Assembly: GCF_900112105.1 (NCBI RefSeq)
Contig: NZ_FOKV01000004.1
Span: 62,001-126,000 of the forward strand
Reading direction: 5' to 3'
Origin: Zunongwangia mangrovi
Lineage (GTDB): Bacteria; Bacteroidota; Bacteroidia; Flavobacteriales; Flavobacteriaceae
DNA length: 64,000 nt
Part shown: positions 8,824 through 18,666 of the stretch, piece after piece
Layout of the letters: each line of letters begins with the position of its first letter
Numbering within the stretch: position 1 is the first letter of the stretch
Notes under the pieces: model-generated
Databases searched by the model: none
What the model saw: only the letters and a program-made list of their open reading frames with translations
What the model was told of the DNA's origin: nothing
Position numbers and translations under genes: made by a program

Positions 8824-8858
8824 AAAACCACTAAAAAACATTGATTTTTAGTGGTTTT
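8824..8858 (-). terminator. Terminator of tRNA-Pro
   Basis: A perfect 14-bp stem (8824-8837 with 8845-8858) and 7-nt loop, followed on the minus strand by more U. It begins 24 bases beyond the tRNA 3' end. Confidence 0.82.
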
Positions 8859-8881
8859 ATGATAATATCTTATAAAATTTG

Positions 8882-8956
8882 TCGGGGTGGCAGGATTCGA
8901 ACCTGCGACCTCCTGCTCCCAAAGCAGGCGCGATGACCGGGCTACGCTACACCCCG
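8882..8956 (-). tRNA. tRNA-Pro (anticodon UGG)
   Basis: A complete cloverleaf on the minus strand. The acceptor stem CGGGGTG pairs with CACCCCG plus discriminator A, the anticodon stem CCTGC/GCAGG encloses TTTGGGA (anticodon TGG), and the T-arm has GGTTCGAATCC. The 3' CCA is not encoded. It has its own promoter (8987-9015) and terminator. Confidence 0.96.
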
Positions 8957-8986
8957 TTTTACAATTGTTATTCTCAATTGCGGGTG

Positions 8987-9015
8987 CAAATATAATAATT
9001 CTTTTAGCACCACAA
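8987..9015 (-). promoter_or_regulatory. Bacteroidota-type promoter of tRNA-Pro
   Basis: On the minus strand, TTG (9013-9015), 18 bases, then TATATTTG (8987-8994). This matches the Bacteroidota housekeeping pattern TTG-N19-TAnnTTTG and lies about 30 bases ahead of the tRNA. Confidence 0.6.
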
Positions 9016-9098
9016 TAGAAAGTTGAGATTTTTTATATATTAGTTCAGTAAATAGCTTTTAATCCTTTAAATTACAACCAATCTCATAATAGCTTTTC

Positions 9099-10289
9099 AT
9101 GAAAAAAACAATAATCTATATTGGTATCGCTTGTGGTATAATCGCTTGTGGTGAAAGTTCAAAAGATAATGATACTGCTGAAAAAACAGATCCTACCGTA
9201 GAAACTCCAGAAGATATTCAACAAGAAGTACCAGATCCTATCTCTGCTGAAACTAATGATAACTATGACACAGAGGTTGTTGTAGAAGGTATTGCCATCC
9301 CATGGGGAATCGATTTTCTTCCAGATAATAGTATGCTAATTACCGATAAATCTGGGGATATTTATCATTACAGAGACGGACAAAAGCAAAAACTTTCTAA
9401 TGTTCCTGAAGTTTATGTGCGTGGCCAAGGCGGATTATTAGATATCGCTGTACACCCAGATTATGCAAATAATGGATGGATTTATTTTACTTATGCTTCT
9501 TCTGAGGGTGAAGGTGAAGGTGGAAATACAGCAATCGCCAGAGCTAAGATCGACGGAACTCAGCTATCCAATGTAGAAGTATTATATAAGACTGGTCCAA
9601 ATACCACAAAAGGACAGCATTTTGGTTCCAGAATTAGTTTTGATAAAGAAGGTTATTTATATTTTTCAGCTGGAGAACGTGGCGCTCGCGACGAAAATCC
9701 ACAAGATATTACTAGAGATAACGGTAAAGTTTATCGCTTAAATGATGATGGAAGCATTCCGCAGGACAATCCATTTGTTGGAGAGGAAAATGCTAAAGAA
9801 GCGATCTACTCATACGGGCATCGTAACCCACAAGGAATGATATCAAATCCTGAAACTGGCGAAATTTGGGTTCACGAACATGGGCCACAGGGCGGTGATG
9901 AAATAAATGTTGTAAAAGCAGGCGCTAATTACGGATGGCCGGTTGTTACCTATGGAGAAAATTACAATGGCACTCCTATTACAGACGAGCGTAGCCGGCC
10001 AGAGTTTGAAGATCCTATTTTTTACTGGTTACCTTCAATCGCACCAAGTGGATTCGCATATGTAACTTCTGAAGAATATCCAGAACTTCAAGGGAATTTA
10101 CTAGCCGGCTCCCTTAAATTTCAGTATTTAGAACTTTTGATTTTAGACGGAAAGAAAATCACCAAAAGAGAGAAATTAGTCGAAAATGTTGGAAGATTAA
10201 GAGAAGTTGTTGAAGGACCCGATGGAAATATATATCTTGGCGTGGAAGGAAAAGGCGTATTAAAGTTAGTAAAAAAGCAGAATAATTAG
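9099..10289 (+). CDS. PQQ-dependent sugar dehydrogenase family lipoprotein
   Basis: 396 aa. It has a lipoprotein signal with Cys17 (GIIACGES), an acidic linker, then a six-bladed propeller of the soluble glucose/sorbosone dehydrogenase family (GSDH) from about residue 55. Family features seen: AIPWGIDFLPDNSM, GQGGLLDIAVHPDY, GQHFGSRISFDKEG, SYGHRNPQGM and WVHEHGPQGGDEIN, containing the PQQ- and calcium-site residues. It probably oxidises sugars or polyols in the periplasm or at the cell surface and passes electrons to the cytochrome c encoded 21 bases downstream. No PQQ synthesis genes lie in the window, so cofactor supply is not shown. Confidence 0.9.
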   Translation: MKKTIIYIGIACGIIACGESSKDNDTAEKTDPTVETPEDIQQEVPDPISAETNDNYDTEVVVEGIAIPWGIDFLPDNSMLITDKSGDIYHYRDGQKQKLSNVPEVYVRGQGGLLDIAVHPDYANNGWIYFTYASSEGEGEGGNTAIARAKIDGTQLSNVEVLYKTGPNTTKGQHFGSRISFDKEGYLYFSAGERGARDENPQDITRDNGKVYRLNDDGSIPQDNPFVGEENAKEAIYSYGHRNPQGMISNPETGEIWVHEHGPQGGDEINVVKAGANYGWPVVTYGENYNGTPITDERSRPEFEDPIFYWLPSIAPSGFAYVTSEEYPELQGNLLAGSLKFQYLELLILDGKKITKREKLVENVGRLREVVEGPDGNIYLGVEGKGVLKLVKKQNN

Positions 10290-10310
10290 ATTAAACACAA
10301 ACGATAAACA

Positions 10311-10778
10311 ATGAAAAAGTTACTAAGTATTGCCGTGATTCTGGGAGCTATGGCTTGCAAATCAGACAAAAAGCAGGAATCTACCGAAGAGGAAGATACC
10401 TACACTATCCCGGCAGATAACAGTTCAGCAGAAAAAACACCTTTAGACGAAAGTATCGCAAGAGGTAAAAAAGTGTATTCTCAGCTATGTGTTACCTGTC
10501 ACCTTCCTACCGGAAAAGGAATCCCGGGAACCTATCCTCCACTCGACGGTTCTAACTGGTTAAGAGAAAAAAGAACTGAAAGTATTCGTGGTGTAAAATA
10601 CGGTATGCAGGGACCAATCACCGTAAACGGTAAAGAATACGATAACGTAATGACTCCTATGGGATTAAGCAACCAGGAAGTTGCAGATGCACTTAACTAC
10701 GCAATGAACTCTTGGAGCAACAATATCGACGATATGGTAACCGAAGAAGAAGTTGCCGCAGTAGAAAAATCTGAATAA
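10311..10778 (+). CDS. Lipoprotein cytochrome c
   Basis: 155 aa. It has a lipoprotein signal (Cys16 in GAMACKSD), an acidic linker, then one class I cytochrome c domain from about residue 47. Haem attachment CVTCH (Cys60, Cys63, His64) is preceded by the usual RGKKVYSQ helix. The sixth ligand is probably Met114 or Met117 in NVMTPMG. It follows the sugar dehydrogenase gene by 21 bases and is most likely its electron acceptor. An acidic C-terminal tail (VTEEEVAAVEKSE) ends the protein. Confidence 0.9.
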   Translation: MKKLLSIAVILGAMACKSDKKQESTEEEDTYTIPADNSSAEKTPLDESIARGKKVYSQLCVTCHLPTGKGIPGTYPPLDGSNWLREKRTESIRGVKYGMQGPITVNGKEYDNVMTPMGLSNQEVADALNYAMNSWSNNIDDMVTEEEVAAVEKSE

Positions 10779-10788
10779 AATTTAATTT

Positions 10789-10816
10789 TTGGGGTAAATA
10801 ATTAAATTTGCCCCAA
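10789..10816 (+). promoter_or_regulatory. Promoter-like -7 element inside an inverted repeat, upstream of udk
   Basis: TAAATTTG (10803-10810) matches the Bacteroidota -7 consensus and lies 16 bases before the udk start. It is embedded in TTGGGG-n-AAAT...ATTT-n-CCCCAA (10789-10816), which could be an operator or a weak terminator for the cytochrome gene. No good -33 TTG at 19 bases was seen. Confidence 0.45.
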
Positions 10817-10826
10817 ATTTTCTCAG

Positions 10827-11435
10827 ATGCTTATAATTGGAATTGCCGGAGGTACAGGTAGCGGAAAGACTACCGTTGTAAATCAAATAATCGACGAGTT
10901 AAAGAATGAAGAAGTAGATGTAATCTCCCAGGATTCCTATTATATGGATACCAGCCATCTAAGCTTCGAAGAACGTAAAAAGATCAACTTTGATCATCCA
11001 AAATCTATAGATTTCGATCTATTGGTTTCTCACCTTCAGGAATTAAAAGCCGGTAACAATGTGATGCAGCCGGTATATTCATTCAAAGAACATAATAGAA
11101 CAGGAGAATTTATAGAAGTTCATCCTCGTAAAGTGGTTATCGTAGAAGGCATTCTAATCCTTGCCCACGCTGATATTCGCGATATGTTCGACATCAAAAT
11201 TTATGTGCATGCAGATAGTGACGAGCGTTTAATTAGACGATTAAAACGTGATATAGCAGATCGTGGACGTGATCTGGAAGAAGTGCTTTGGCGCTACCAA
11301 ACAACGCTTAAACCAATGCATAACCAGTTTATAGAACCTACCAAAGAATTTGCAGATATTATAATCCCTACCAATCGTTACAATACGGTAGCTGTTGATA
11401 TCGTTCAGACAATTATAAAAGATCGCTTGTCCTAA
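10827..11435 (+). CDS. udk: Uridine kinase
   Basis: 202 aa; phosphorylates uridine and cytidine to their monophosphates in the pyrimidine salvage pathway. The P-loop GIAGGTGSGKTT lies at the extreme N-terminus. The substrate lid region contains QDSYYMD and FDHPKSIDFDLL, and KVVIVEGILILAH with DERLIRRLKRD completes the nucleoside-kinase pattern. Length and architecture are normal. The next gene (septum protein) starts 18 bases later in the same direction. Confidence 0.96.
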   Translation: MLIIGIAGGTGSGKTTVVNQIIDELKNEEVDVISQDSYYMDTSHLSFEERKKINFDHPKSIDFDLLVSHLQELKAGNNVMQPVYSFKEHNRTGEFIEVHPRKVVIVEGILILAHADIRDMFDIKIYVHADSDERLIRRLKRDIADRGRDLEEVLWRYQTTLKPMHNQFIEPTKEFADIIIPTNRYNTVAVDIVQTIIKDRLS

Positions 11436-11453
11436 TTTTGTATATTTAAGCAC

Positions 11454-11768
11454 ATGAAATTAAAAGAACTTCGCAATAAAAGATGGTTTAAAATACTTAG
11501 CAATAAATATGTTTTGCTAGGCCTTATTTTTGCTATCTGGATGTTCTTTTTAGATAGTAATTCCTGGTTTATCCATCACGAACTTAACCAGGAAATTAAC
11601 GAGCTTAGAGAAAACAAGGAATATTACCAAAAGGAGATTTCTCACGATAAAGCCATCATTGGCACTTTAGGCGATTCTATAGAATTAGAAAAATTTGCTC
11701 GCCAAAAATATTATATGAAACGTCCTAACGAAGAAATCTACATTATCGAATACGATACTATAGATTAA
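11454..11768 (+). CDS. FtsB/DivIC-type septum formation initiator
   Basis: 104 aa, a bitopic membrane protein. A basic N-terminus is followed by one membrane helix (YVLLGLIFAIWMFFLDS, about 19-35), a coiled coil (about 45-75, ELNQEINELRENKEYY) and a short extracytoplasmic domain ending in ARQKYYMKRPNEEIYIIE, typical of the DivIC/FtsB family. In the divisome it should bridge FtsL and FtsQ. In flavobacteria this gene commonly sits between udk and the methylmalonyl-CoA mutase genes, as here. Confidence 0.88.
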   Translation: MKLKELRNKRWFKILSNKYVLLGLIFAIWMFFLDSNSWFIHHELNQEINELRENKEYYQKEISHDKAIIGTLGDSIELEKFARQKYYMKRPNEEIYIIEYDTID

Positions 11769-11809
11769 TATTGGTCATTTTTCGCCTGTTTTCTTAAAAC
11801 CACACGATT

Positions 11810-13210
11810 ATGAAGCAATCATTATTTCAGGATTTTGATGAAGTTTCTGCAAAACAATGGAAACAGAAAATTCAGTTTGAGCTACAGGGTTCAGATTATC
11901 AAAACCTGGTAACTCATACTTTAGATGGCATAGATATTAGGCCATTTTACCATCAGGATGATCAAATTGAAACTTTACAGATAGATTCTAGCAAAGATTG
12001 GTCGATTTGCGACCAAATTTATGTTGTTTCAGAAGAAAAAAGCAACTACCGCGCTTTAAAATTAGTCGAAAAAGGAGCTGAAAGTATCTGGTTTATCATT
12101 TCTTCGGAAGAGACCGATCTAAAAAAACTATTCAAAAACTTCGATTTTCATTCTACTCCTATTTACCTGAAATTCACTTTTTTTTCTGAAGAATTTCTAA
12201 AAGGTTTGCGTAATTTTTTTCAGGATAAAAATGCAAAAGTTTACTTGCAGATCGATATTATTGGCAATTTAGCGGCTACAGGAAACTGGTTTGCTAACTT
12301 AGAAAGTGATCGTAAAATTTTAGATCAAATTCTTCAAGATTCGTCGAATTTCGAATCGGTTATTTCCGTAGATACCATGCTGTATCAAAACGCCGGCGCT
12401 ACGATTCCGCAGCAATTGGCTTATGCGATCGCACATGCAAACGAATACCTTAATCATATTAACGAGGTGAATTTTCTTTCTTCGGAAGTAAAAAAAGCGC
12501 TCAAATTGCAATTTTTAGTGGCCGTGGGGCCAAATTACTTTTTCGAGATTGCTAAAATTAGAGCTTTACGATGGCTTTTTTCAAGTATCGCTGAAGCTTA
12601 CGGATTCAACAAAGAAGTTTTTATTCTCGCCCAACCTTCAAAACGTAACAAAACGCTTTACGATTACAATGTAAATTTATTGCGCACCACTACAGAAAGT
12701 ATGAGTGCAATTCTTGGTGGTGCAGATGCTATTTTTAATCTACCCTACGATGCGGTTTATCATAAAAATAACGAGTTTGGGAATAGAATCGCCCGCAATC
12801 AGCTTTTAATTATGAAGCACGAAGCGCATTTAAATAAAGTAAAAAATGCTGCGGAAGGTGCCTATTATATCGAAAACCTAACTGAACAGTTTGCTGAAAA
12901 AGCACTGGCAATTTTTAAGGATATTGAAAATGGAGGCGGATTTTTAAAACAACTGAAGGAAAGTATTATCCAGAAGAAAATAAGAGAATCGGCTGAAAAA
13001 GAACAGGCGAAATTCGATGCTGGGGAACTTATTTTAATTGGTACCAACAAATATCAAAATCCGGCAGATAAAATGCAGGATGAGATTCAGTTATATCCGT
13101 TCTTGAAGAAAAATCCCCGAAAAACCTTGATCGAACCGATTTTAGAACGCCGATTAAGTGAAAAACTGGAAGAGCAACGATTAGCAACCGAAAAAACTGT
13201 AAACGCATAA
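11810..13210 (+). CDS. mutA: Methylmalonyl-CoA mutase, small subunit
   Basis: 466 aa; the non-catalytic partner of the heterodimeric mutase. It shares the TIM-barrel family fold ([16 protein letters not shown]-like region, [30 protein letters not shown] and [12 protein letters not shown]) but has no C-terminal cobalamin domain. That absence fits the shorter flavobacterial small subunit and does not indicate truncation. It is followed after two bases by the large subunit, so the two are co-translated. I saw no cobalamin riboswitch in the 41 bases upstream; the promoter may be further up with udk. Confidence 0.93.
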   Translation: MKQSLFQDFDEVSAKQWKQKIQFELQGSDYQNLVTHTLDGIDIRPFYHQDDQIETLQIDSSKDWSICDQIYVVSEEKSNYRALKLVEKGAESIWFIISSEETDLKKLFKNFDFHSTPIYLKFTFFSEEFLKGLRNFFQDKNAKVYLQIDIIGNLAATGNWFANLESDRKILDQILQDSSNFESVISVDTMLYQNAGATIPQQLAYAIAHANEYLNHINEVNFLSSEVKKALKLQFLVAVGPNYFFEIAKIRALRWLFSSIAEAYGFNKEVFILAQPSKRNKTLYDYNVNLLRTTTESMSAILGGADAIFNLPYDAVYHKNNEFGNRIARNQLLIMKHEAHLNKVKNAAEGAYYIENLTEQFAEKALAIFKDIENGGGFLKQLKESIIQKKIRESAEKEQAKFDAGELILIGTNKYQNPADKMQDEIQLYPFLKKNPRKTLIEPILERRLSEKLEEQRLATEKTVNA

Positions 13211-13212
13211 TT

Positions 13213-15336
13213 ATGGGAAGAAAAGGCCTTAAAGATTTACAGTTAATCGAAAAAAAAATAGGCGAAAAATCCACAATTTCGACCTACAAAACTCCGGAAG
13301 AAATCCATATCAAATCTTCATATTCCAAAGAAGATATTGCAAATTTTGAGCATCTTAATTTTGTTGCCGGTACGCCACCATTTTTACGTGGCCCTTACAG
13401 TACGATGTATGTGGAGCGCCCGTGGACGATAAGACAATATGCAGGATTTTCTACTGCAGAAGAGAGTAATGCTTTTTATCGCAGAAATTTAGCTGCCGGA
13501 CAAAAAGGCCTTTCGGTAGCTTTCGATTTGGCAACGCACCGCGGTTACGATAGTGATCACGAACGTGTGGTTGGCGATGTGGGAAAAGCCGGTGTTGCAA
13601 TCGATTCGGTTGAGGATATGAAAATCCTTTTCGATCAGATTCCGTTAGATAAAATGTCGGTTTCCATGACGATGAACGGCGCTGTATTACCCATTTTAGC
13701 TTTTTACATTGTCGCTGCAGAAGAACAGGGCGTAAAACCAGCGCAGCTTTCAGGAACGATTCAAAATGATATTTTAAAGGAGTTTATGGTGAGAAACACC
13801 TATATCTACCCTCCTACTCCGTCGATGAAGATCATTGCAGACATTTTTGAATACAGCTCGCAACACATACCTAAATTCAACAGCATTAGTATTTCTGGCT
13901 ATCACATGCAGGAAGCTGGGGCAACGAGCGATATCGAATTGGCATACACACTTGCAGACGGATTAGAATATATTCGTAAAGGTTTAGAAGCCGGAATGGA
14001 TATCGATAGTTTTGCACCCCGACTTTCATTCTTTTGGGCAATTGGTATGAACCATTTTATGGAAGTTGCTAAAATGCGAGCAGCACGCATGCTTTGGGCA
14101 AAACTGGTAAAACAATTCAATCCTAAAAATCCAAAAAGCTTATCGCTTAGAACCCATTCGCAAACCAGCGGATGGAGTTTGACAGAACAGGATCCTTTTA
14201 ATAATGTAGCACGGACTTCCATAGAAGCGGCAGCTGCGGCATTTGGTGGCACGCAAAGTTTACATACCAATGCTTTAGATGAGGCAATTGCTTTGCCTAC
14301 AGATTTTTCAGCAAGAATCGCGAGGAATACGCAGTTACATCTTCAGCAGGAAACATCGATCACTAAAACTGTAGATCCTTGGGCCGGTAGTTATTATGTT
14401 GAAAGTTTAACGAATGACATTGCTGAAAAAGCCTGGAAATTAATTGAAGAAGTTGAAGATCTTGGCGGAATGACGAAAGCCATCGAAGCCGGAATTCCAA
14501 AAATGCGTATCGAAGAAGCTGCTGCAAGAAAACAAGCCAGAATTGATAACGAAACTGATGTTATCGTTGGAACCAATAAATATCGCTTACAAAAAGAAGA
14601 GGAATTGCTTACGCTTGAAGTTGATAATCAAAGTGTACGCAATCAACAAATAGAACGCCTCGAAAAAATTAAGGCCGAAAGAAACGAATCTGAAGTAAAA
14701 AAAGCACTCGAAAATCTTACAAAATCGGCTCGAACCGGGCAAGAAAATTTATTGGCTCTAGCCGTTGAAGCTGCCAGAAAAAGAGCAACTTTAGGAGAAA
14801 TAAGCGATGCGCTAGAGGAAACTTTTGGAAGATATAAGGCAAAAATTCAATCTTTTAGCGGAGTTTATTCTAAAGAAATGAAAGACAACGAAACATTTTT
14901 AAAAGCCAGAAAACTTACCGATAAATTTGCCGAGCAGGACGGTCGCCGACCACGAATTATGATCGCTAAAATGGGACAGGATGGGCACGATCGAGGAGCA
15001 AAAGTTGTAGCTACCGCTTATGCCGATGTAGGTTTTGATGTAGATATTGGTCCGCTTTTTCAAACGCCAAAAGAAGCGGCAAAACAAGCGGTAGAAAATG
15101 ATGTTCATATTCTTGGTGTTTCGTCTTTAGCAGCCGGGCATAAAACTTTAATACCACAGGTATTGGAAGAACTAAAAAAACTAGGTCGTGAAGATATAAT
15201 GGTGATTGTTGGTGGCGTGATCCCGTCGCAGGATTATCAATATTTATTTGATGCCGGTGCCGTAGCTGTTTTTGGACCAGGTACAAAAATTAGTGATGCC
15301 GCAGTACAATTATTAGAAATCTTGATTGACGAGTGA
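13213..15336 (+). CDS. mutB: Methylmalonyl-CoA mutase, large (catalytic) subunit
   Basis: 707 aa; adenosylcobalamin-dependent interconversion of methylmalonyl-CoA and succinyl-CoA, used in propionate and odd-chain or branched-chain catabolism. The N-terminal barrel contains the family block [33 protein letters not shown], and [19 protein letters not shown]. The C-terminal cobalamin domain (from about residue 575) has [11 protein letters not shown], the DxHxxG site with the cobalt-ligating histidine, and later [10 protein letters not shown]. Length is typical. It forms a two-gene unit with mutA; the epimerase and carboxylase of the pathway are not in the window. Confidence 0.97.
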   Translation: MGRKGLKDLQLIEKKIGEKSTISTYKTPEEIHIKSSYSKEDIANFEHLNFVAGTPPFLRGPYSTMYVERPWTIRQYAGFSTAEESNAFYRRNLAAGQKGLSVAFDLATHRGYDSDHERVVGDVGKAGVAIDSVEDMKILFDQIPLDKMSVSMTMNGAVLPILAFYIVAAEEQGVKPAQLSGTIQNDILKEFMVRNTYIYPPTPSMKIIADIFEYSSQHIPKFNSISISGYHMQEAGATSDIELAYTLADGLEYIRKGLEAGMDIDSFAPRLSFFWAIGMNHFMEVAKMRAARMLWAKLVKQFNPKNPKSLSLRTHSQTSGWSLTEQDPFNNVARTSIEAAAAAFGGTQSLHTNALDEAIALPTDFSARIARNTQLHLQQETSITKTVDPWAGSYYVESLTNDIAEKAWKLIEEVEDLGGMTKAIEAGIPKMRIEEAAARKQARIDNETDVIVGTNKYRLQKEEELLTLEVDNQSVRNQQIERLEKIKAERNESEVKKALENLTKSARTGQENLLALAVEAARKRATLGEISDALEETFGRYKAKIQSFSGVYSKEMKDNETFLKARKLTDKFAEQDGRRPRIMIAKMGQDGHDRGAKVVATAYADVGFDVDIGPLFQTPKEAAKQAVENDVHILGVSSLAAGHKTLIPQVLEELKKLGREDIMVIVGGVIPSQDYQYLFDAGAVAVFGPGTKISDAAVQLLEILIDE

Positions 15337-15430
15337 TGAATAATTCAAAATGCATAATTTTGAGCATCTTTTATCACAAATTCTGAAAAAATATAAGTAA
15401 ATTCATTGCTAAACTTACAAATTCAGAATA

Positions 15431-16312
15431 ATGGACTTCACAAAAAAAATGCTGCGTGACGATGCTTTAGCCGGTAAAACTATTGTTGTAACTGGTGGTG
15501 GTAGCGGTCTTGGAAAATCAATGACTAAGCATTTTTTAGAATTAGGCGCTAATGTGGCGATTTCTTCTCGGAATTTGGAGAAACTTCAGAATACAGCTTC
15601 AGAACTAGAAAACGAAACCGGCGGAAAGTGTTTACCTGTGCAATGTGATGTTCGAAATTATGATGAAGTTGAAAAAATGCTTCAACTGGTTTTGGCTGAA
15701 TTTGGAGAAGTTGATGTTTTGCTGAATAACGCTGCCGGAAATTTTATATCTCCTACCGAGCGTCTTTCAGCAAACGCATTTGATACCATTATCGATATTG
15801 TTCTTAAAGGAAGTAAAAACTGTACGCTAGCCTTTGGGAAACATTGGATTGATAAAAAAACCGAAAATACCTCAATTTTAAATATTGTTACTACCTATGC
15901 CTGGACGGGCTCTGCTTATGTTGTACCAAGCGCCACCGCAAAAGCAGGAGTTTTGGCAATGACCAGGTCTTTAGCGGTAGAATGGGCTAAATACGGTATT
16001 AGATGTAATGCAATTGCTCCGGGCCCATTCCCAACTAAAGGTGCCTGGGATCGATTATTACCGGGTGATTTAAAAGATAAATTCGATCTAGCTAAAAAAG
16101 TTCCACTAAAACGAGTTGGTGATCACCAGGAACTGGCAAACCTTGCCTCCTATCTGGTATCTGACTTTTCTGCGTATCTAAATGGGGAAGTTATCACCAT
16201 CGATGGTGGTGAATGGTTAAAGGGCGCCGGGCAGTTTAATTTGCTGGAAGCGATCCCCGAAGAATTATGGGACCAGCTAGAAGCGATGATTAAAGCAAAA
16301 AAAAGAGGTTAA
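15431..16312 (+). CDS. SDR oxidoreductase, 2,4-dienoyl-CoA reductase-like
   Basis: 293 aa, short-chain dehydrogenase/reductase. The Rossmann motif GGGSGLGKS (about 24-32) and NNAAGNFISPTERLS place it with the DECR-type 2,4-dienoyl-CoA reductases. As in that group, the classical YxxxK is altered: the active region reads SATAK, with Ser in place of the usual Tyr and the lysine kept. NAIAPGPFPTKGAWDRL follows. It would reduce dienoyl-CoA intermediates of unsaturated fatty-acid oxidation with NADPH. It lies downstream of the mutase genes, fitting a lipid or propionate context, but with a 94-base gap and possibly its own promoter. Confidence 0.85.
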   Translation: MDFTKKMLRDDALAGKTIVVTGGGSGLGKSMTKHFLELGANVAISSRNLEKLQNTASELENETGGKCLPVQCDVRNYDEVEKMLQLVLAEFGEVDVLLNNAAGNFISPTERLSANAFDTIIDIVLKGSKNCTLAFGKHWIDKKTENTSILNIVTTYAWTGSAYVVPSATAKAGVLAMTRSLAVEWAKYGIRCNAIAPGPFPTKGAWDRLLPGDLKDKFDLAKKVPLKRVGDHQELANLASYLVSDFSAYLNGEVITIDGGEWLKGAGQFNLLEAIPEELWDQLEAMIKAKKRG

Positions 16313-16413
16313 AACTTTTGCGATTGTTAAAGTTTTTGAAAAACCTGTTAACAAAATGATTTTATAAACCTATAATAAATTGTATTTTTACCTTCAAAAA
16401 TTGATACAAATTA

Positions 16414-17178
16414 ATGGGTAAAATCATCGCTATTGCCAATCAGAAAGGTGGAGTAGGAAAAACTACAACTTCAGTAAATCTTGCTGCTTCCCTTGGTGTT
16501 TTAGAAAAAAAAGTACTTCTTATTGATGCCGATCCCCAGGCAAACGCAACTTCAGGATTAGGAATTGATGTTGAAGAAATAGAATTGGGAACATATCAGC
16601 TTTTGGAACATTCTATTACTCCAGAAAAAGCGATCATGGAAACAAGTTCACCCAATTTAGATCTTATACCTGCCCATATCGATTTAGTAGCTATCGAAAT
16701 TGAACTGGTTGATCAGGAAAATCGTGAGTCGATGCTAAGAAAAGCAATCACTCCGCTTAAAGATCAGTACGACTACATATTAATAGACTGTGCTCCTTCC
16801 CTAGGATTGCTAACTTTAAATGCTTTAACAGCTTCAGATTCAGTAATTATTCCTATTCAATGTGAATATTTTGCCCTAGAAGGTTTAGGTAAATTATTGA
16901 ATACTATAAAAAGCGTTCAGAAAATACACAATAATAAACTGGATATCGAAGGTTTATTGCTTACCATGTACGACAGCCGTTTACGACTCTCTAATCAGGT
17001 TGTAGAAGAAGTTCAAAAACATTTCGATGAAATGGTTTTTGAAACAATCATTCAGCGAAATGTGCGTTTAAGTGAAGCGCCAAGTTATGGAGAAAGTATA
17101 ATTAATTACGATGCGTCTAGTAAAGGGGCTACAAATTACTTAAGTTTGGCGCACGAAATTATTAAGAAAAACAGTTAG
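16414..17178 (+). CDS. parA: Chromosome-partitioning ATPase ParA
   Basis: 254 aa, ParA/Soj family. The deviant Walker A motif KGGVGKTT with the signature lysine lies at residues about 11-18, DADPQANAT follows, and IDCAPSLGLLT is the Walker B-like strand. There is no N-terminal DNA-binding extension, so it is the chromosomal type. ParA dynamics segregate the origin region together with ParB, encoded three bases downstream. An AT-rich leader contains TATTTTTA about 24 bases before the start, a possible -7 element. I saw no parS-like palindrome immediately around the pair. Confidence 0.96.
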   Translation: MGKIIAIANQKGGVGKTTTSVNLAASLGVLEKKVLLIDADPQANATSGLGIDVEEIELGTYQLLEHSITPEKAIMETSSPNLDLIPAHIDLVAIEIELVDQENRESMLRKAITPLKDQYDYILIDCAPSLGLLTLNALTASDSVIIPIQCEYFALEGLGKLLNTIKSVQKIHNNKLDIEGLLLTMYDSRLRLSNQVVEEVQKHFDEMVFETIIQRNVRLSEAPSYGESIINYDASSKGATNYLSLAHEIIKKNS

Positions 17179-17181
17179 AGG

Positions 17182-18081
17182 ATGGCGAAGGCTACAAAAA
17201 AACAGGCACTTGGTAGAGGTCTTTCTGCGCTATTGAAAGATCCTCAAAACGATATAAATTCAGCTGAAGATAAAAATGCAGATAAGTTGGTGGGGCATAT
17301 AGTTGAATTGGAATTATCTTCTATTGAAGTCAATCCATTTCAGCCAAGAACCAGTTTTAACGAAGATGCCTTACGCGAACTGGGAAGTTCTATTAAAGAA
17401 CTTGGGGTAATTCAGCCCATTACCGTTAGAAAACTCGATTTCGATAAATATCAGCTTGTTTCTGGAGAGCGTCGTTTTAGAGCTTCTAAACTAATTGGTC
17501 TGGAGACCATCCCGGCTTATATTCGAATTGCCAACGACCAGGAAAGCCTGGAAATGGCTTTAGTTGAAAACATTCAGCGCCAGGATCTTGATCCTATAGA
17601 AATTGCACTCTCCTATCAGCGCCTTATTGATGAAATTAGCCTTACGCAAGAGCAACTTAGTGATCGTGTAGGTAAAAACCGGTCTACCATTGCGAATTAC
17701 TTACGGCTTTTAAAATTAGATCCAATTATCCAAACGGGAATGCGTGATGGATTTCTAGGAATGGGACATGGTAGAGCCCTAATTAATGTAGATGATCCTC
17801 AAATACAGTTAGAGATCTACGAAAAGATCTTAAAAAACTCATTATCTGTAAGGGATACTGAAAAACTGGTAAAAGAGGCCAAAAACGGACCTGAACAAAA
17901 AACAGCTTCAAAACCTTCAATACCGGTAACCTATAAAAAAAGTATCAAGGAATTTACAGATTATCTTGGGACAAAAGTCGATGTGAAGGTGCAGAAAAAC
18001 GGAAAAGGAAAACTTACGATCCCTTTTTCTTCTGAAGAGGAATTTAACCGAATTAAAAAATTGATCCAGGGTGAAGAGTAA
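17182..18081 (+). CDS. parB: Chromosome-partitioning protein ParB
   Basis: 299 aa. A basic N-terminus (LGRGLSALL, the ParA-interaction peptide) is followed by the ParB CTPase domain with NPFQPRTSF, ELGVIQPITVRK and VSGERRFRASK (about 50-115) and ALVENIQRQDLDPIE. Then comes a helix-turn-helix that reads parS (TQEQLSDRVGKNRSTIANYLRLL) and the C-terminal dimer domain. It should load onto parS near the origin and work with ParA and SMC. Its end overlaps the next start by 11 bases. Confidence 0.96.
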   Translation: MAKATKKQALGRGLSALLKDPQNDINSAEDKNADKLVGHIVELELSSIEVNPFQPRTSFNEDALRELGSSIKELGVIQPITVRKLDFDKYQLVSGERRFRASKLIGLETIPAYIRIANDQESLEMALVENIQRQDLDPIEIALSYQRLIDEISLTQEQLSDRVGKNRSTIANYLRLLKLDPIIQTGMRDGFLGMGHGRALINVDDPQIQLEIYEKILKNSLSVRDTEKLVKEAKNGPEQKTASKPSIPVTYKKSIKEFTDYLGTKVDVKVQKNGKGKLTIPFSSEEEFNRIKKLIQGEE

Positions 18082-18664
18082 GCAGCTACTTCCTGTACTG
18101 TTATTGCTTCTGTTAACAATTCAACTTAGCGCTCAGGATTCTCTTTCTGTAGAAAATCCAAGGCTAATTGAAAATCCCGAAGAAGCACAAGATCTTGAAG
18201 AAGAACAGGATTACAAACCATATAATGCTTTGGCACCTGCAAAAGCTGCATTTTACTCGGCAATTCTACCCGGTTTAGGTCAGATTTATAATGGCAGAAT
18301 TTGGAAAGTACCTTTGGTTTATGCTGGGATAGGAATTCCTATTTATTTCTACATCGATAACGATCGCCAGTATGATCGCTACCGTACAGCTTACAAACAA
18401 CGACTAGCAGGTCGTGAAGATGAGTTTGCCGGGCGAATATCAGACCAGGGATTGCGAAGCGCCCAGGAACTTTACCAGAGAAATAAAGAAATATCGATTT
18501 TAGTAGCCATAGGATTTTATGCGCTAAACATTATCGATGCTAACGTAGATGCACACCTACAACAATTTAATGTAAGCGAAGATCTAAGTTTAAAACCAAA
18601 TTATAATCTCGATAAATTTACAGGAAAATCAAATTACGGATTTTCACTGAATTTTAAATTTTAA
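18071..18664 (+). CDS. DUF5683 domain membrane-associated protein
   Basis: 197 aa starting at GTG inside the end of parB. It has a signal peptide (LLPVLLLLLLTIQLSAQ), then an acidic segment and the DUF5683 core PAKAAFYSAILPGLGQIYNGR, followed by two hydrophobic segments (VPLVYAGIGIPIYFYID and ISILVAIGFYALNIIDANVDAHL). It is probably in the cell envelope; no biochemical role is established for the family. It is regularly found between parB and dapB in flavobacteria, as here, which suggests co-expression rather than shared function. Confidence 0.82.
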   Translation: MKSKQLLPVLLLLLLTIQLSAQDSLSVENPRLIENPEEAQDLEEEQDYKPYNALAPAKAAFYSAILPGLGQIYNGRIWKVPLVYAGIGIPIYFYIDNDRQYDRYRTAYKQRLAGREDEFAGRISDQGLRSAQELYQRNKEISILVAIGFYALNIIDANVDAHLQQFNVSEDLSLKPNYNLDKFTGKSNYGFSLNFKF

Positions 18665-18666
18665 AA

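Noticed and set aside
11769-11809. Cobalamin riboswitch ahead of methylmalonyl-CoA mutase
   Set aside because: The gap is only 41 bases and holds no B12-box-like sequence.
11810-13210. mutA as a truncated mutase because it lacks the cobalamin domain
   Set aside because: The short form without this domain is normal for the flavobacterial small subunit and it is coupled to an intact large subunit.
16414-18081. Replication origin near parA-parB
   Set aside because: No dnaA, dnaA boxes or clear parS site were seen, and recF here is not linked to dnaA or dnaN.
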